Shown piece by piece: positions 33,636 to 42,198 of a stretch of 64,000 nucleotides of DNA (positions are counted from its first letter, which is position 1; every line of letters starts with the position of its first letter). A model generated the notes under the pieces. That model searched no databases, was not told the origin of the DNA, and saw only the letters and a program-made list of their open reading frames with translations. The position numbers and the translations under genes were made by a program. Source of the DNA: CAYJFG01 sp051881695 (GTDB lineage Bacteria > Bacillota > Clostridia > Oscillospirales > Acutalibacteraceae); the NCBI GenBank assembly GCA_051881695.1, contig JBJEQJ010000042.1:7167-71166 (forward strand), in the 5' to 3' direction.

Positions 33636-33642
33636 TTTGGTG

Positions 33643-33900
33643 AAAATCTCGTCGCATCTTGTCCTTGTTCAAGGCTTGAAGTACGGGCAGTACGTCGGCG
33701 CCTTTCACAAGCACAATCTGCTTAGAGCTTTTCACCAAATAAGTTTGGGAAAATCTCGTCGCATCTTGTTTCTGTTCAAGGCTTGAAGTACGGGCAGTAC
33801 GTCGGCGCCTTTCACAAGCACAATTTGCTTAGAGCTTTTCTTAAAACAAGTTTGGGAAAATCTCGTCGTATCTTGTTTCTGTTCAAGGCTTGAAGTACGG
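33643..33900. repeat. 107-bp tandem repeat, about 2.4 copies
   Basis: Copies begin at 33643, 33750 and 33857 (AAAATCTCGTCGCATCTTGT), exactly 107 bp apart; the third is cut after about 44 bp. Copies 1 and 2 differ at only a handful of positions. Each contains the palindrome TTCAAGGCTTGAA, the direct pair GTAC..GTAC and a GGCGCC. No ORF crosses the array. Located between a response regulator and its kinase. Confidence 0.9.
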
Positions 33901-33919
33901 ACGGCAAATGCCGTCTTTT
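33900..33919 (+). terminator. terminator hairpin after the repeat array
   Basis: GACGGC-AAAT-GCCGTC followed by TTTT. Confidence 0.75.
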
Positions 33920-33936
33920 AAAATTAATATTATCGG

Positions 33937-33967
33937 ACAGGTAACTTATTTTAGTTGCCTGTTTTTG
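33937..33967 (+). terminator. second terminator before the kinase gene
   Basis: ACAGGTAACT / AGTTGCCTGT, 10-bp stem with one G-T pair, then TTTTT. Only 34 bp lie between it and the kinase start. Confidence 0.75.
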
Positions 33968-34001
33968 TACTACTTTTACGGAAAGGACGTATAATATTTT
34001 T

Positions 34002-35555
34002 ATGGCAAAGCAAAAGACGTTGTTTAAAAAATATCTTATGATAAGCCTTGTTATCGTGCTTGTCAGCTTTGTTATTTTGGGCGTAATGCTCGTAATATTT
34101 GTCGGTCGTTACTCGTCAGAGGAAAAAAGAACAATGCTTGAGGAAAATGCAAACGCTGTGGCGAAAATGATTTCCGACAACTCCCGCGTATACAGCGATA
34201 AGCTGATTATTGACGACCAGATATACCGGACGGTGGTGTCCACAATGTCTGAGAGCATATCGGCAAAAATTATAGTTTCTAACAATAAAGGCGTTATTCA
34301 GCTCTGGGGTGATAATCTGGGCAGTGACGTCCACATAGACAGCATTATACCGCAGGATATTATAAAAAGAGCGCAAAACGGAGGAAGCTTTGAGGCAGGA
34401 AATCTCGGCGGAGTTTTTGAAACGAGTCATTACACAGCAGGAGTGCCGATTTATTTGAATATGGACGGAAGTCCTGTGTTAATCGGTGCGGTGTTTGTGT
34501 CTACAGATGCGAGCAATGTTGTAGAGGTAACGGCAGAGGTAACAAGAATATTCTTTTTTGCCGCTATAGCCACATTTGCAATAGTATTCTGCCTTGTCGG
34601 CTTTTTCACATATAATATGGTGCGTCCTTTGCGGCTGATGTCGCAGGCGGCAAAAAGCTTTGGTAACGGTGACTTTTCCTGCAGAGTACCTATTACATCA
34701 AATGATGAAATAGGTCAGCTTGCGGCGGCGTTCAACAATATGGCAGACTCTTTGTCTTTGAGCGAGGGAACAAGAAGAAGCTTTATAGCAAATGTTTCGC
34801 ACGAGCTTAAAACGCCTATGACTACAATAGCAGGCTTCATTGACGGAATTTTAGACGGTACTATTCCGCCGGAGAGGGAAAGCTATTATCTTAATATAGT
34901 ATCTGTTGAGGTAAAACGTCTTTCACGTCTTGTACAAAGTATGCTTGCGCTGTCAAGAATAGACAGCGGCGCATTAAAAATGCAAAAACAGCGTTTTGAT
35001 ATTACAAGCACTCTTATTGAAACCTTGCTTACCTTTGAGCAGAAGATAGAGGAAAGAAAAATACAGGTGCAGGGGCTTGAAGAAACAGAAAGCATTTTTG
35101 TTGACGGCGACCCGGATATGATGCACCAGGTAATATATAATCTTATTGAAAACGCCGTAAAGTTCACAAACGAGGGCGGATATATAAAGGTAACGCTGAG
35201 CGATTTGCAGGACCGCACGGTTATGGAAATTAAAAACAGCGGACAGGGAATAGCAGGCGACGAGATAACACATATTTTTGAAAGATTTTATAAAACAGAC
35301 AAGTCGCGCAGTCAGGATAAAAACGGAATGGGACTCGGTCTTTATATAGTAAAAACCATAATGCGCCTTCACGGCGGAGATATTACGGCGAGCAGTGAGG
35401 TCGGTCAATACTGCGCCTTTACCCTTTGGCTGCCGAAAGAAACACCAAAAACAGAACGCCAAAAGGCACGCATAGAGAAGCAAACAGAAAAGCTTGCTGA
35501 AAAGCAGGCTAAAAAGGAAATAAAGATTAACGAGGAGGAAACGGACAATGAGTGA
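34002..35555 (+). CDS. Membrane sensor histidine kinase
   Basis: 517 residues. Helix 1 about 10-33, an extracytoplasmic sensor domain to about 180, helix 2 about 184-206, HAMP 207-260 (MVRPLRLMSQAAKSFGNGDF), HisKA with phospho-acceptor H267 (SHELKTPMTTIAGF), HATPase_c with NLIENAVKFT, GMGLGLYI and a Lys/Glu-rich tail. Architecture resembles WalK/PhoR-type envelope sensors without a PAS domain. The start ATG at 34002 is preceded by GGAAAGGACG. The end overlaps the protease gene by 8 bp, so kinase and protease are coupled. Confidence 0.93.
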   Translation: MAKQKTLFKKYLMISLVIVLVSFVILGVMLVIFVGRYSSEEKRTMLEENANAVAKMISDNSRVYSDKLIIDDQIYRTVVSTMSESISAKIIVSNNKGVIQLWGDNLGSDVHIDSIIPQDIIKRAQNGGSFEAGNLGGVFETSHYTAGVPIYLNMDGSPVLIGAVFVSTDASNVVEVTAEVTRIFFFAAIATFAIVFCLVGFFTYNMVRPLRLMSQAAKSFGNGDFSCRVPITSNDEIGQLAAAFNNMADSLSLSEGTRRSFIANVSHELKTPMTTIAGFIDGILDGTIPPERESYYLNIVSVEVKRLSRLVQSMLALSRIDSGALKMQKQRFDITSTLIETLLTFEQKIEERKIQVQGLEETESIFVDGDPDMMHQVIYNLIENAVKFTNEGGYIKVTLSDLQDRTVMEIKNSGQGIAGDEITHIFERFYKTDKSRSQDKNGMGLGLYIVKTIMRLHGGDITASSEVGQYCAFTLWLPKETPKTERQKARIEKQTEKLAEKQAKKEIKINEEETDNE

Positions 35556-37266
35556 AATTTCCAATAACGATAATATGCCGGAGCAGGATATACAACAACA
35601 GCCGACAGCAAATGAACAAACACAGGATGAACAGGCAACAGTAAAGCAAAGTGAAAGGGATATTCCTGCCGACACATCACAGCCTGAAGGCTTTGCAAAA
35701 AAAGCGGAGGAAGCTTCAGCTGCGGCAGAAGATTTGGATAATCATACCGATATACAGCAGGAAGCCTTTGAAAATGCACAGCAGTTTAACAAACCGCCCG
35801 TAAGCGAACAGCCACAGTATGCAGCGCAGCAGAGCGTTAATGACTTTGACCCGTATAAAACCGTAGGTGCAAATGCTTACGCAGGCTATACCGGTAACGG
35901 CAACACCAACTATAACAATGCAGGGTATAGCCAATATTACTATAATCCGGTAACGGGACAGCCGTATTATGTTCCCAATAATGCAAAGCCGCCGAAAAAG
36001 AAAATGAGTAAGGGAATGAAAGCGTTTATTGCAGGCGCAATAGCTCTTTTGGTAATTGCAGTAGGTGCAGTTTCAACGCTTGCTTTTATTGCAGTTCAAA
36101 GCGGAGAAAATATGTTTTCGTCATTAATGCCGAAGATAAATAACAGGGATTATAACGGCTCAACCCCATTCGATGATATTTTTGGCAAAGATAAAGACAA
36201 AAATGAAAGTAACAGCAACGATGACGGTTCAGGCTCAAGCAGCAGTGACGATGCCTCGTCAAAGCCGAATGCGGTAAATCCCGACGGACCGCAGATAGCT
36301 CTTGAAGGCCAGCCAAGGGACATAAACGACAGCGACAATTACACCGCACAAAAGGCATTTGCAAAGGCGTCGGCTTCTACTGTGGGCGTAGTTGTTACGG
36401 CAAGCGAAAGCAACAGCACCGGCGGCGAGGGAAGCGGAATTGTAATAAGCGAGGACGGCTATATTATAACGAACAGCCACGTAATAAATAATTCAAAGCA
36501 GTACAAGGTAAGCGTTGTTATAGATGAAGAAACATACTCGGCAGAGGTTGTAGGCTACGATTCACGCACAGACCTTGCAGTGCTGAAAATTAATCCGTCC
36601 AAAAAGCTTACAGCCGCCGAATTTGCAAATTCAGACGAGCTGTCAATCGGTCAGGAGGTTGCGGCAATCGGCAATCCCGGCGGAATTAAATTTTCAAACT
36701 CAATAACAAAGGGGATAGTTTCTGCTCTTAACAGAACGGTTAAAGAGGGAGGAAATGTAGCGTATATTCAAACTGACGCGGCTATAAACCCCGGTAACTC
36801 CGGCGGACCGCTTATTAATATGAACGGTCAGGTTGTGGGTATAAATACAATAAAGATTGTTAATACGCAGTACGAGGGTATGGGCTTTGCCATACCAAGT
36901 GTGACGGTAAAGGAAATAGTTGACGATATTATCTCCACAGGCTATGTGTCCGGCAGATGCAGGCTTGGAATAAGAGGCGCCGAGGTTACGCAGTATCAGG
37001 CACAGCTTTACGGTGTTCCGCAGGGAATACTAATAGGCGCTTTTGACGATGACTGTACTCTTCCTGCTCTCGGAGTGGAGGAGGAAGATATAATTACCTC
37101 AATCGGCGGCGTAAAAATAACAAGCCTTTCACAGCTTTATGCCCAGCTTGAAAAGTACGAACCCGGCGACAAGGCAGAGCTTGAAATTTACCGTATGGCA
37201 GACGGCACAGGAAAAGACAAAACCTTTACGGTTAAGGCTGTGCTGCTTCCGGACAACGGAGATTAA
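35548..37266 (+). CDS. htrA: HtrA/DegP-like membrane-anchored serine protease
   Basis: 572 residues. An unusually long, disordered Q/N/E-rich cytoplasmic N-terminus (1-150) leads to one helix (about 157-182). Outside the cell come a Ser/Asp-rich linker, a trypsin-like domain with catalytic H311 (TNSHVIN), D342 (SRTDLAVLKI) and S418 (GNSGGPL), and one PDZ domain (about 460-565). It should degrade misfolded secreted proteins. Being coupled to a sensor kinase parallels envelope-stress loci where HtrA is under two-component control. The family's own symbol is used here for the type, not a proven orthologue. Confidence 0.93.
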   Translation: MSEISNNDNMPEQDIQQQPTANEQTQDEQATVKQSERDIPADTSQPEGFAKKAEEASAAAEDLDNHTDIQQEAFENAQQFNKPPVSEQPQYAAQQSVNDFDPYKTVGANAYAGYTGNGNTNYNNAGYSQYYYNPVTGQPYYVPNNAKPPKKKMSKGMKAFIAGAIALLVIAVGAVSTLAFIAVQSGENMFSSLMPKINNRDYNGSTPFDDIFGKDKDKNESNSNDDGSGSSSSDDASSKPNAVNPDGPQIALEGQPRDINDSDNYTAQKAFAKASASTVGVVVTASESNSTGGEGSGIVISEDGYIITNSHVINNSKQYKVSVVIDEETYSAEVVGYDSRTDLAVLKINPSKKLTAAEFANSDELSIGQEVAAIGNPGGIKFSNSITKGIVSALNRTVKEGGNVAYIQTDAAINPGNSGGPLINMNGQVVGINTIKIVNTQYEGMGFAIPSVTVKEIVDDIISTGYVSGRCRLGIRGAEVTQYQAQLYGVPQGILIGAFDDDCTLPALGVEEEDIITSIGGVKITSLSQLYAQLEKYEPGDKAELEIYRMADGTGKDKTFTVKAVLLPDNGD

Positions 37267-37314
37267 TAACATTTAAAACAAATCGGTAAATCAAAATAAC
37301 AGAAATATAAAAAT

Positions 37315-37350
37315 CCGCCGCAGGGAAAGCTAGTTTTTACCCTGCGGCGG
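37315..37350 (-). terminator. strong hairpin after htrA
   Basis: 11-bp GC-rich perfect stem (CCGCCGCAGGG and complement) with 14-nt loop. The T tract is on the minus strand; on the plus strand it may act as a 3' stabiliser rather than a terminator. Confidence 0.6.
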
Positions 37351-37419
37351 CTGTCATTGGAAATCACTAATATTGTCAATATTAAAATACAAATAAAGTG
37401 TGTTTTTATTGAGAATATT

Positions 37420-37439
37420 CCAACTATAATAGTAGTTGG
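37420..37439 (+). promoter_or_regulatory. palindromic operator over the minus-10 of the XRE gene
   Basis: CCAACTA - 6 nt - TAGTTGG, with TATAAT at 37425-37430 inside it. It ends 11 bp before the start codon. Its position suggests that the XRE protein represses itself. Confidence 0.6.
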
Positions 37440-37450
37440 AGGCGGTCTGT

Positions 37451-37771
37451 ATGGAATTGCATAATCTTGGAAACAGAATAAGAGCCGTGCGGCAAAGCAG
37501 AGGAATAACGCAGGAACAGCTTGCCGAAAGAGTTGACATATCAACAAACTTTATGAGCCTTATAGAAAACGGCAGAAATATGAGCGTTGAAACGCTTGTG
37601 AAAATTGCAGATGTGCTTGGAGTAACTGTTGATTATCTTCTGAGCGATACAATGCAGCTGCACAGCGATAAAATACTTACGCAAATATCACAGAGCCTGT
37701 CAAGCCTGTGCGATGAAGAAAAGCTGTTTTTTCTCAATATGATTAAGCAGTACAAGGACATAAAAAAATAA
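37451..37771 (+). CDS. XRE-family helix-turn-helix regulator
   Basis: 106 residues from the ATG at 37451, with GGAGG upstream. HTH domain about 7-62: RIRAVRQSRGITQEQLAERV and STNFMSLIENGRNMSVETL, with the usual KIADVLGVTVDYLL close. The C-terminal 40 residues are likely a dimerisation helix. Such small regulators often autoregulate; the palindrome across its minus-10 box supports that. No toxin, phage or secretion gene adjoins it to suggest a target. Confidence 0.88.
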   Translation: MELHNLGNRIRAVRQSRGITQEQLAERVDISTNFMSLIENGRNMSVETLVKIADVLGVTVDYLLSDTMQLHSDKILTQISQSLSSLCDEEKLFFLNMIKQYKDIKK

Positions 37772-37860
37772 ACGGCGGTTTCTGATTTGGTGAAATCGTC
37801 GTTTTTATTTTATTTGAGTATGTTCTACCTGTATTTTGTTAAAAAATTATCATTCTTTCC

Positions 37861-37889
37861 TTGAAAAAACAGTAACAGAGGATTATAAT
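37861..37889 (+). promoter_or_regulatory. promoter of the fumarase operon
   Basis: TTGAAA (37861-37866), 17-bp spacer, TATAAT (37884-37889). The transcript should start near 37896. Confidence 0.8.
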
Positions 37890-37916
37890 AAAAGGACAAT
37901 TTGTTTCAAGGGGTGA

Positions 37917-37931
37917 ACGGGAATTTCCCGT
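37917..37931 (+). promoter_or_regulatory. hairpin between Shine-Dalgarno and start of fumarase alpha
   Basis: ACGGG-AATTT-CCCGT. AAGGGG lies 3 nt before it (37908-37913) and the ATG 5 nt after it, so folding brings the two to a standard 8-nt distance. Confidence 0.5.
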
Positions 37932-37936
37932 ATATT

Positions 37937-38806
37937 ATGGAAAAAACCGAAATTAACGGCTTCAGAGCCATTAAAGCACAGGAAATTACAGATACGGTAA
38001 AAAAACTGTTTATGGACTGTAATTACTATATAGGGCAGGATATAACGGACGCGCTTGAAAAGGCGGCCAAGAGCGAGAAATCTCCCGTAGGCAAAAGCGT
38101 TTTGTCACAGCTTATGGAAAATAACGAAATTGCAAAAAACGAGCAGATACCAATCTGCCAGGATACAGGTATGGCGGTGCTGTTTGTAGAATACGGCGAT
38201 AAGGTTATTGTTGAGGACGGCAGCTTTAACGATGCAGTTGAAGAGGGCGTAAGGCAGGCATACAGCGAAGGGTACCTTAGAAAAAGCGTTGTTTCCGACC
38301 CTGTGTTTGACAGAGTGAACACAAAGGATAACACACCTGCCGTTATTCATACAACCATAGTGCCGGGCAGAAAAATATCCTTTCTTGTCGGCGGCAAGGG
38401 CTTTGGCAGTGAAAATATGTCGGCAATAAAAATGCTTGCTCCGTCCTACGGCGTTGAGGGTGTAAAGCAGTTTGTGCTGGATACTGTCAGAAACGCAGGG
38501 CCTAATCCGTGTCCTCCGATAGTTGTAGGCGTTGGAATAGGCGGTACCTTTGAAAAGGCGGCACAGCTTGCAAAAAAAGCAACGCTCAGAGCTATAGATA
38601 CGGAAAACAGCGATGAAAGATATGCAAGGCTTGAAAAAGAGCTTTTGGAAAGCATAAATAAAATGGGCTTCGGCCCGGCAGGTCTTGGCGGCAGTACAAC
38701 GGCACTTGGAGTTAATATAGAAACATACCCAACGCATATTGCAGGTATGCCGGTTGCCGTAAATATCTGCTGTCACGCTGCAAGACATAAAAGCGCAGTA
38801 ATTTAA
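37937..38806 (+). CDS. fumA: Fumarate hydratase class I, alpha subunit
   Basis: 289 residues from the ATG at 37937. An in-frame TTG at 37901 lies only about 5 nt from the predicted transcript start and is rejected. Two-subunit, oxygen-sensitive iron-sulfur hydratase (TtdA-like alpha chain). Likely [4Fe-4S] cysteines are in PICQDTGMA, GPNPCPP and the C-terminal NICCHAARH. The enzyme interconverts fumarate and malate; a related family member acts on tartrate, but pairing with the adjacent beta gene and the usual Clostridia setting favours fumarase. Confidence 0.88.
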   Translation: MEKTEINGFRAIKAQEITDTVKKLFMDCNYYIGQDITDALEKAAKSEKSPVGKSVLSQLMENNEIAKNEQIPICQDTGMAVLFVEYGDKVIVEDGSFNDAVEEGVRQAYSEGYLRKSVVSDPVFDRVNTKDNTPAVIHTTIVPGRKISFLVGGKGFGSENMSAIKMLAPSYGVEGVKQFVLDTVRNAGPNPCPPIVVGVGIGGTFEKAAQLAKKATLRAIDTENSDERYARLEKELLESINKMGFGPAGLGGSTTALGVNIETYPTHIAGMPVAVNICCHAARHKSAVI

Positions 38807-38842
38807 AAGGACAGCTCCGTTTTGAAAGGAATGATAAAGATA

Positions 38843-39397
38843 ATGAAAAGATTGACGCTTCCGCTGAGCGAAGAGGATATTATGAGCTTAAAGGCAGGCG
38901 ACAGCGTGCTGCTGAGCGGACAAATGCTGACAGGCAGAGATGCAGCGCATAAAAGACTTTACGAGCTTATAAAAAGCGGTAAGGAGCTGCCCGTTGATAT
39001 AAATGGAGAAACAATTTATTATGTAGGTCCGGCACCTGCAAAACCGGGCTACGCCGTTGGTCCGGCAGGACCTACCTCAAGCTACAGAATGGATAAGTAC
39101 ACACCGGATTTGCTGGACTTAGGCTTAAAGGGTATTATCGGCAAGGGTGCAAGAAGCAGTGAGGTGGCAGCTTCCATAATTAAAAACAAAGCGGTATATT
39201 TCGCCGCAATAGGCGGTGCCGCGGCGCTTATAGCCAAAAGCATAAAAAGCGAAGAAATTATATGCTATGAGGATTTGGGCACAGAGGCGGTGCGTAGATA
39301 TACGGTTGAGGATTTTCCGTGTATTGTTGCAATAGACTGCTTCGGCGGAAACGTGTATGAAACAGGCGCCGGGGAGTATAACACAGAGCAGGAATGA
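38843..39397 (+). CDS. fumB: Fumarate hydratase class I, beta subunit
   Basis: 184 residues from the ATG at 38843 (MKRLTLPLSEEDIMSLKAGD), the usual start of this subunit; in-frame TTG and ATG codons 12-21 bp earlier lie on top of the GAAAGGA site. Conserved parts: VLLSGQMLTGRDAAHKRL, VGPAGPTSSYRMDKYTP, and the glycine-rich GKGARSSEVA. Forms the heterodimer with the alpha chain 36 bp upstream. The swivelling beta-chain domain completes the active site. Confidence 0.88.
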   Translation: MKRLTLPLSEEDIMSLKAGDSVLLSGQMLTGRDAAHKRLYELIKSGKELPVDINGETIYYVGPAPAKPGYAVGPAGPTSSYRMDKYTPDLLDLGLKGIIGKGARSSEVAASIIKNKAVYFAAIGGAAALIAKSIKSEEIICYEDLGTEAVRRYTVEDFPCIVAIDCFGGNVYETGAGEYNTEQE

Positions 39398-39522
39398 TTT
39401 AAGCTTAAAATACAAAAATAACGCAGTGTGATATGCTCCGCTGCGTTTTATTTGACTTGACAGGTAAAAAAATGTAGAATATACAGAGATGCGTATTAAA
39501 AAACGGAGGGAATGAGCGATAA

Positions 39523-40758
39523 ATGACGAATTGCGAAAGAAATGCCTTGCTTTTGTCCTGCCTTTCCGTATATAAAAGGCTTCTTGACGACAGCGTTATA
39601 AATGCGCTGTATATGCTTTTGAAGGCTCAAAGCAAGGGTAAGGAGAATTTTGTGGCGGCGTGGAGCAGCTTTTTTTCTGAGCTTTGTAAAAAAGGCTGTG
39701 CCGATAATCTGTCCGGTTATGTAACAAAAGCAGTTCTGTATGATGAAAATCCGTTTACTATAGCGGCGGCAGGAGCAAAAACAGATGAGCTGCCAATTGC
39801 TGTGGAAAAAGCTGCCTTAAACGATTTGACTGTTTTAAAAAATATCGGCAGGATAACGCCGCAGGACATTTTAAGTGAATATTTGTATAAGGACGAGCTT
39901 TCCCCGGTAGCTGAAAGTTTGCCTTTATGGGAATGCGGCAGGGCAGACGGCGCACTTTATCAGCAGGGGGAGCTTCTTGAAAATATTAAAGGCTTTCACA
40001 AAAGCAGCGGCTGCGGCATTTTTGCACGCTACCGGGCGTTTATATGGCGTGACGGGGATATATGCCCGGTACATCACCCGGATGTTATAACGCTTAATGA
40101 TTTAAAGGGTTACGAATACCAACGCAATTTGGTGCTTAATAATACCGGAGCATTTTTAAAGGGATTAAGTGCAAATAACTGTCTGCTTTACGGCGATAAG
40201 GGTACCGGTAAATCATCAACAGTAAAGGCTGTTTTAAACAAGCATTATAAGGACGGCTTACGAATTGTGGAAATGCCTAAGGAAAGGCTTTGTGATTTTC
40301 CTCTGCTTGTTGATAAAATTGCACCGGTGCCGATGAAGTTTATAATATATATTGACGATTTGTCTTTTCAAAAGCAAGACGACCGATATGCCTCGCTTAA
40401 AGCGGTGTTGGAGGGAGGACTTGCGGCAAGACCGAAAAATACGCTTATTTACGCAACGTCAAACAGGCGGCATCTTGTGAAAGAGAGCTTCTCCGACAGA
40501 GACGGCGACGATTTACACCGCAACGATACAATACAGGAAAGCCTGTCGCTTGCAGACCGCTTCGGTCTTTCGGTAAACTTTGCTGCTCCGGACAAACAGC
40601 GTTATCTGAGTATAGTTAAGGCGCTTGCACAGCAAAGAGGCATTGAAAAAGAGGAAAACGAGCTTTATATGCTTGCAGAGCGTTGGGCGCTTGAAAGAGG
40701 CGGACGTTCTCCAAGATGTGCAAGGCAGTTTATTGACTCTATGTTTACGGAAAAATGA
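39523..40758 (+). CDS. DUF815-family AAA ATPase
   Basis: 411 residues. N-terminal 190 residues are poorly conserved and helical; the AAA domain has Walker A LLYGDKGTGKSSTVKAVL (about 218-235), a Walker B-like FIIYIDDLSF, sensor ATSNRRHLVKES and an arginine-finger region RFGLSV. DUF815 proteins are widespread in Clostridia but their function is unknown; they may act as small helicase-loader-like ATPases. The stop overlaps the upstream leader of the lipoprotein gene, so both are probably one unit. Confidence 0.85.
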   Translation: MTNCERNALLLSCLSVYKRLLDDSVINALYMLLKAQSKGKENFVAAWSSFFSELCKKGCADNLSGYVTKAVLYDENPFTIAAAGAKTDELPIAVEKAALNDLTVLKNIGRITPQDILSEYLYKDELSPVAESLPLWECGRADGALYQQGELLENIKGFHKSSGCGIFARYRAFIWRDGDICPVHHPDVITLNDLKGYEYQRNLVLNNTGAFLKGLSANNCLLYGDKGTGKSSTVKAVLNKHYKDGLRIVEMPKERLCDFPLLVDKIAPVPMKFIIYIDDLSFQKQDDRYASLKAVLEGGLAARPKNTLIYATSNRRHLVKESFSDRDGDDLHRNDTIQESLSLADRFGLSVNFAAPDKQRYLSIVKALAQQRGIEKEENELYMLAERWALERGGRSPRCARQFIDSMFTEK

Positions 40759-40772
40759 AAGGAGTTTTTATT

Positions 40773-41990
40773 ATGAAAAATATAAAGAGAGCTTTGGCGG
40801 TTATGCTTGCGGTATGTATGGCGCTTTCGTTTGCCGCCTGCAATTTAACAGCCGATAAGCAGGAAAGCGAATATCCTGTTGAAATAGGACACAGCGTTAT
40901 TCTGGAAAAGCCGCAAAAGGTAGTTGTGCTGTGCGACAGCGTTGCAGATATACTCATAGCCTGCGGATACGAAAACAAGGTAACGGCTAAAAGCGACGAA
41001 TGTGCACAGGAGGAGCTTAAGGACGTTCAGTCAGTCGGCTCAAAGCTAAGCCCTGCTACAGCGGATATTATAAAGCTTAACCCCAATGTTATATTTGCCG
41101 ACAAAAACCTGCCGTACGAGCAGTACAAAACATACACGGACGCAGGAATTACCGTTTTGCGTATGGTAAAGGCTCAAACACAAGAGGAGCTTGTTACTCT
41201 TTATAAAAACATTTGCTCGGTAGTAGACGGCAAAATAAGCGGAGCAAAAAAGGGTGAAGCTACAGTTAACGAGATAATAAGCAAAATTGAAAAATACTCA
41301 GGTGAATTGCCCGACAGAGATACAATTCCCACTGCGTGCTATCTGTTCGACCTTGAGGGCAACGCAGTAACGGGCGATATGTACGCAAGCACAATAATGG
41401 GATATTCAGGCGCAAATAATATAGCGGCTGATTTAACAGGCGGAAAGCTTACCTTTGAGCAGATTAAGAAAAGTAACCCAAAGTACATTTTCTGTGCCGC
41501 AGGTGTTAAAGAAAGAATTGCAACTAATGTGGATTATAAGTCTGTATACGCAGTGAAAACAGGCGGAGTTTTTGAAATGCCGCAGGAATATATTACACGT
41601 CAGGGCAATACCCTGAGCAAGGCAGTTAAATATATGAGCAGAAAGATATTCCCCACTCTCGGCGGTAATAAACCAAAGGCAGACGGAAGCCTTGCAAAGG
41701 AATACGAGGTTGAAATAAACGACGATACCTCCGCACAGCCGGAGGAAAGCAGCAGCCTTGTTAAGGCTGTGCAGACAAGGCTTAGCGATTTGGGGTATTG
41801 GCAAAGCGAAGAAATCACCGGCTATTTCGGAGCGCTTACGGAAAGCGCGGTAAAAAGCTTTAAGCAGGCAAACGGGCTTGACAGCTCAAAGGCAGAGCTT
41901 AGCAAAAATGATTTGCTCGTGCTTTTCTCCAAAACCGCAATAGCAAGAGAAGTAATAGATTCACCTCAGACGCAGACAAATGAACAATAG
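40773..41990 (+). CDS. Lipoprotein: ABC-type binding domain fused to a peptidoglycan-binding domain
   Basis: 405 residues from the ATG at 40773, 8 nt after AAAGGAG. A lipobox (LSFAAC, Cys about 22) follows a signal peptide. Residues 40-285 form a BtuF/FepB-like helical-backbone binding fold (VVVLCDSVADILIACGYENK, ADIIKLNPNVIFAD, EQIKKSNPKYIF). Residues about 325-385 are a PG_binding_1 domain (VQTRLSDLGYWQSEEITGYF, TESAVKSFKQANGL). No permease or ATPase for iron or cobalamin uptake is near. The wall-binding tail would tether the domain in the envelope; ligand unknown. Confidence 0.82.
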   Translation: MKNIKRALAVMLAVCMALSFAACNLTADKQESEYPVEIGHSVILEKPQKVVVLCDSVADILIACGYENKVTAKSDECAQEELKDVQSVGSKLSPATADIIKLNPNVIFADKNLPYEQYKTYTDAGITVLRMVKAQTQEELVTLYKNICSVVDGKISGAKKGEATVNEIISKIEKYSGELPDRDTIPTACYLFDLEGNAVTGDMYASTIMGYSGANNIAADLTGGKLTFEQIKKSNPKYIFCAAGVKERIATNVDYKSVYAVKTGGVFEMPQEYITRQGNTLSKAVKYMSRKIFPTLGGNKPKADGSLAKEYEVEINDDTSAQPEESSSLVKAVQTRLSDLGYWQSEEITGYFGALTESAVKSFKQANGLDSSKAELSKNDLLVLFSKTAIAREVIDSPQTQTNEQ

Positions 41991-42020
41991 AAGATAAAAA
42001 TCAAGAATATAGTATAAAAT

Positions 42021-42063
42021 AAGCTGTATCAAAACGAAAGCGTTTCGCTTTGGTACAGCTTTG
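42021..42063 (+). terminator. terminator after the lipoprotein gene
   Basis: Long stem AAGCTGTATCAAAACGAAA / TTTCGCTTTGGTACAGCTT with mismatches; modest T tail. Confidence 0.65.
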
Positions 42064-42198
42064 TAGTTCAGCCGGAAAATAAAATAATTCCATTGTATAA
42101 AAAAGCATTGAACATTTGTCGTATTTATGTAATAATAGTAATATCATTTTGCAGATTTAATGATATTTTTAACAATTTTTAAGTTTAGGAGTAATCGT

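Noticed and set aside
33643..33900. CRISPR array
   Set aside because: The 107-bp units are contiguous with no unique spacers and no cas genes are present.
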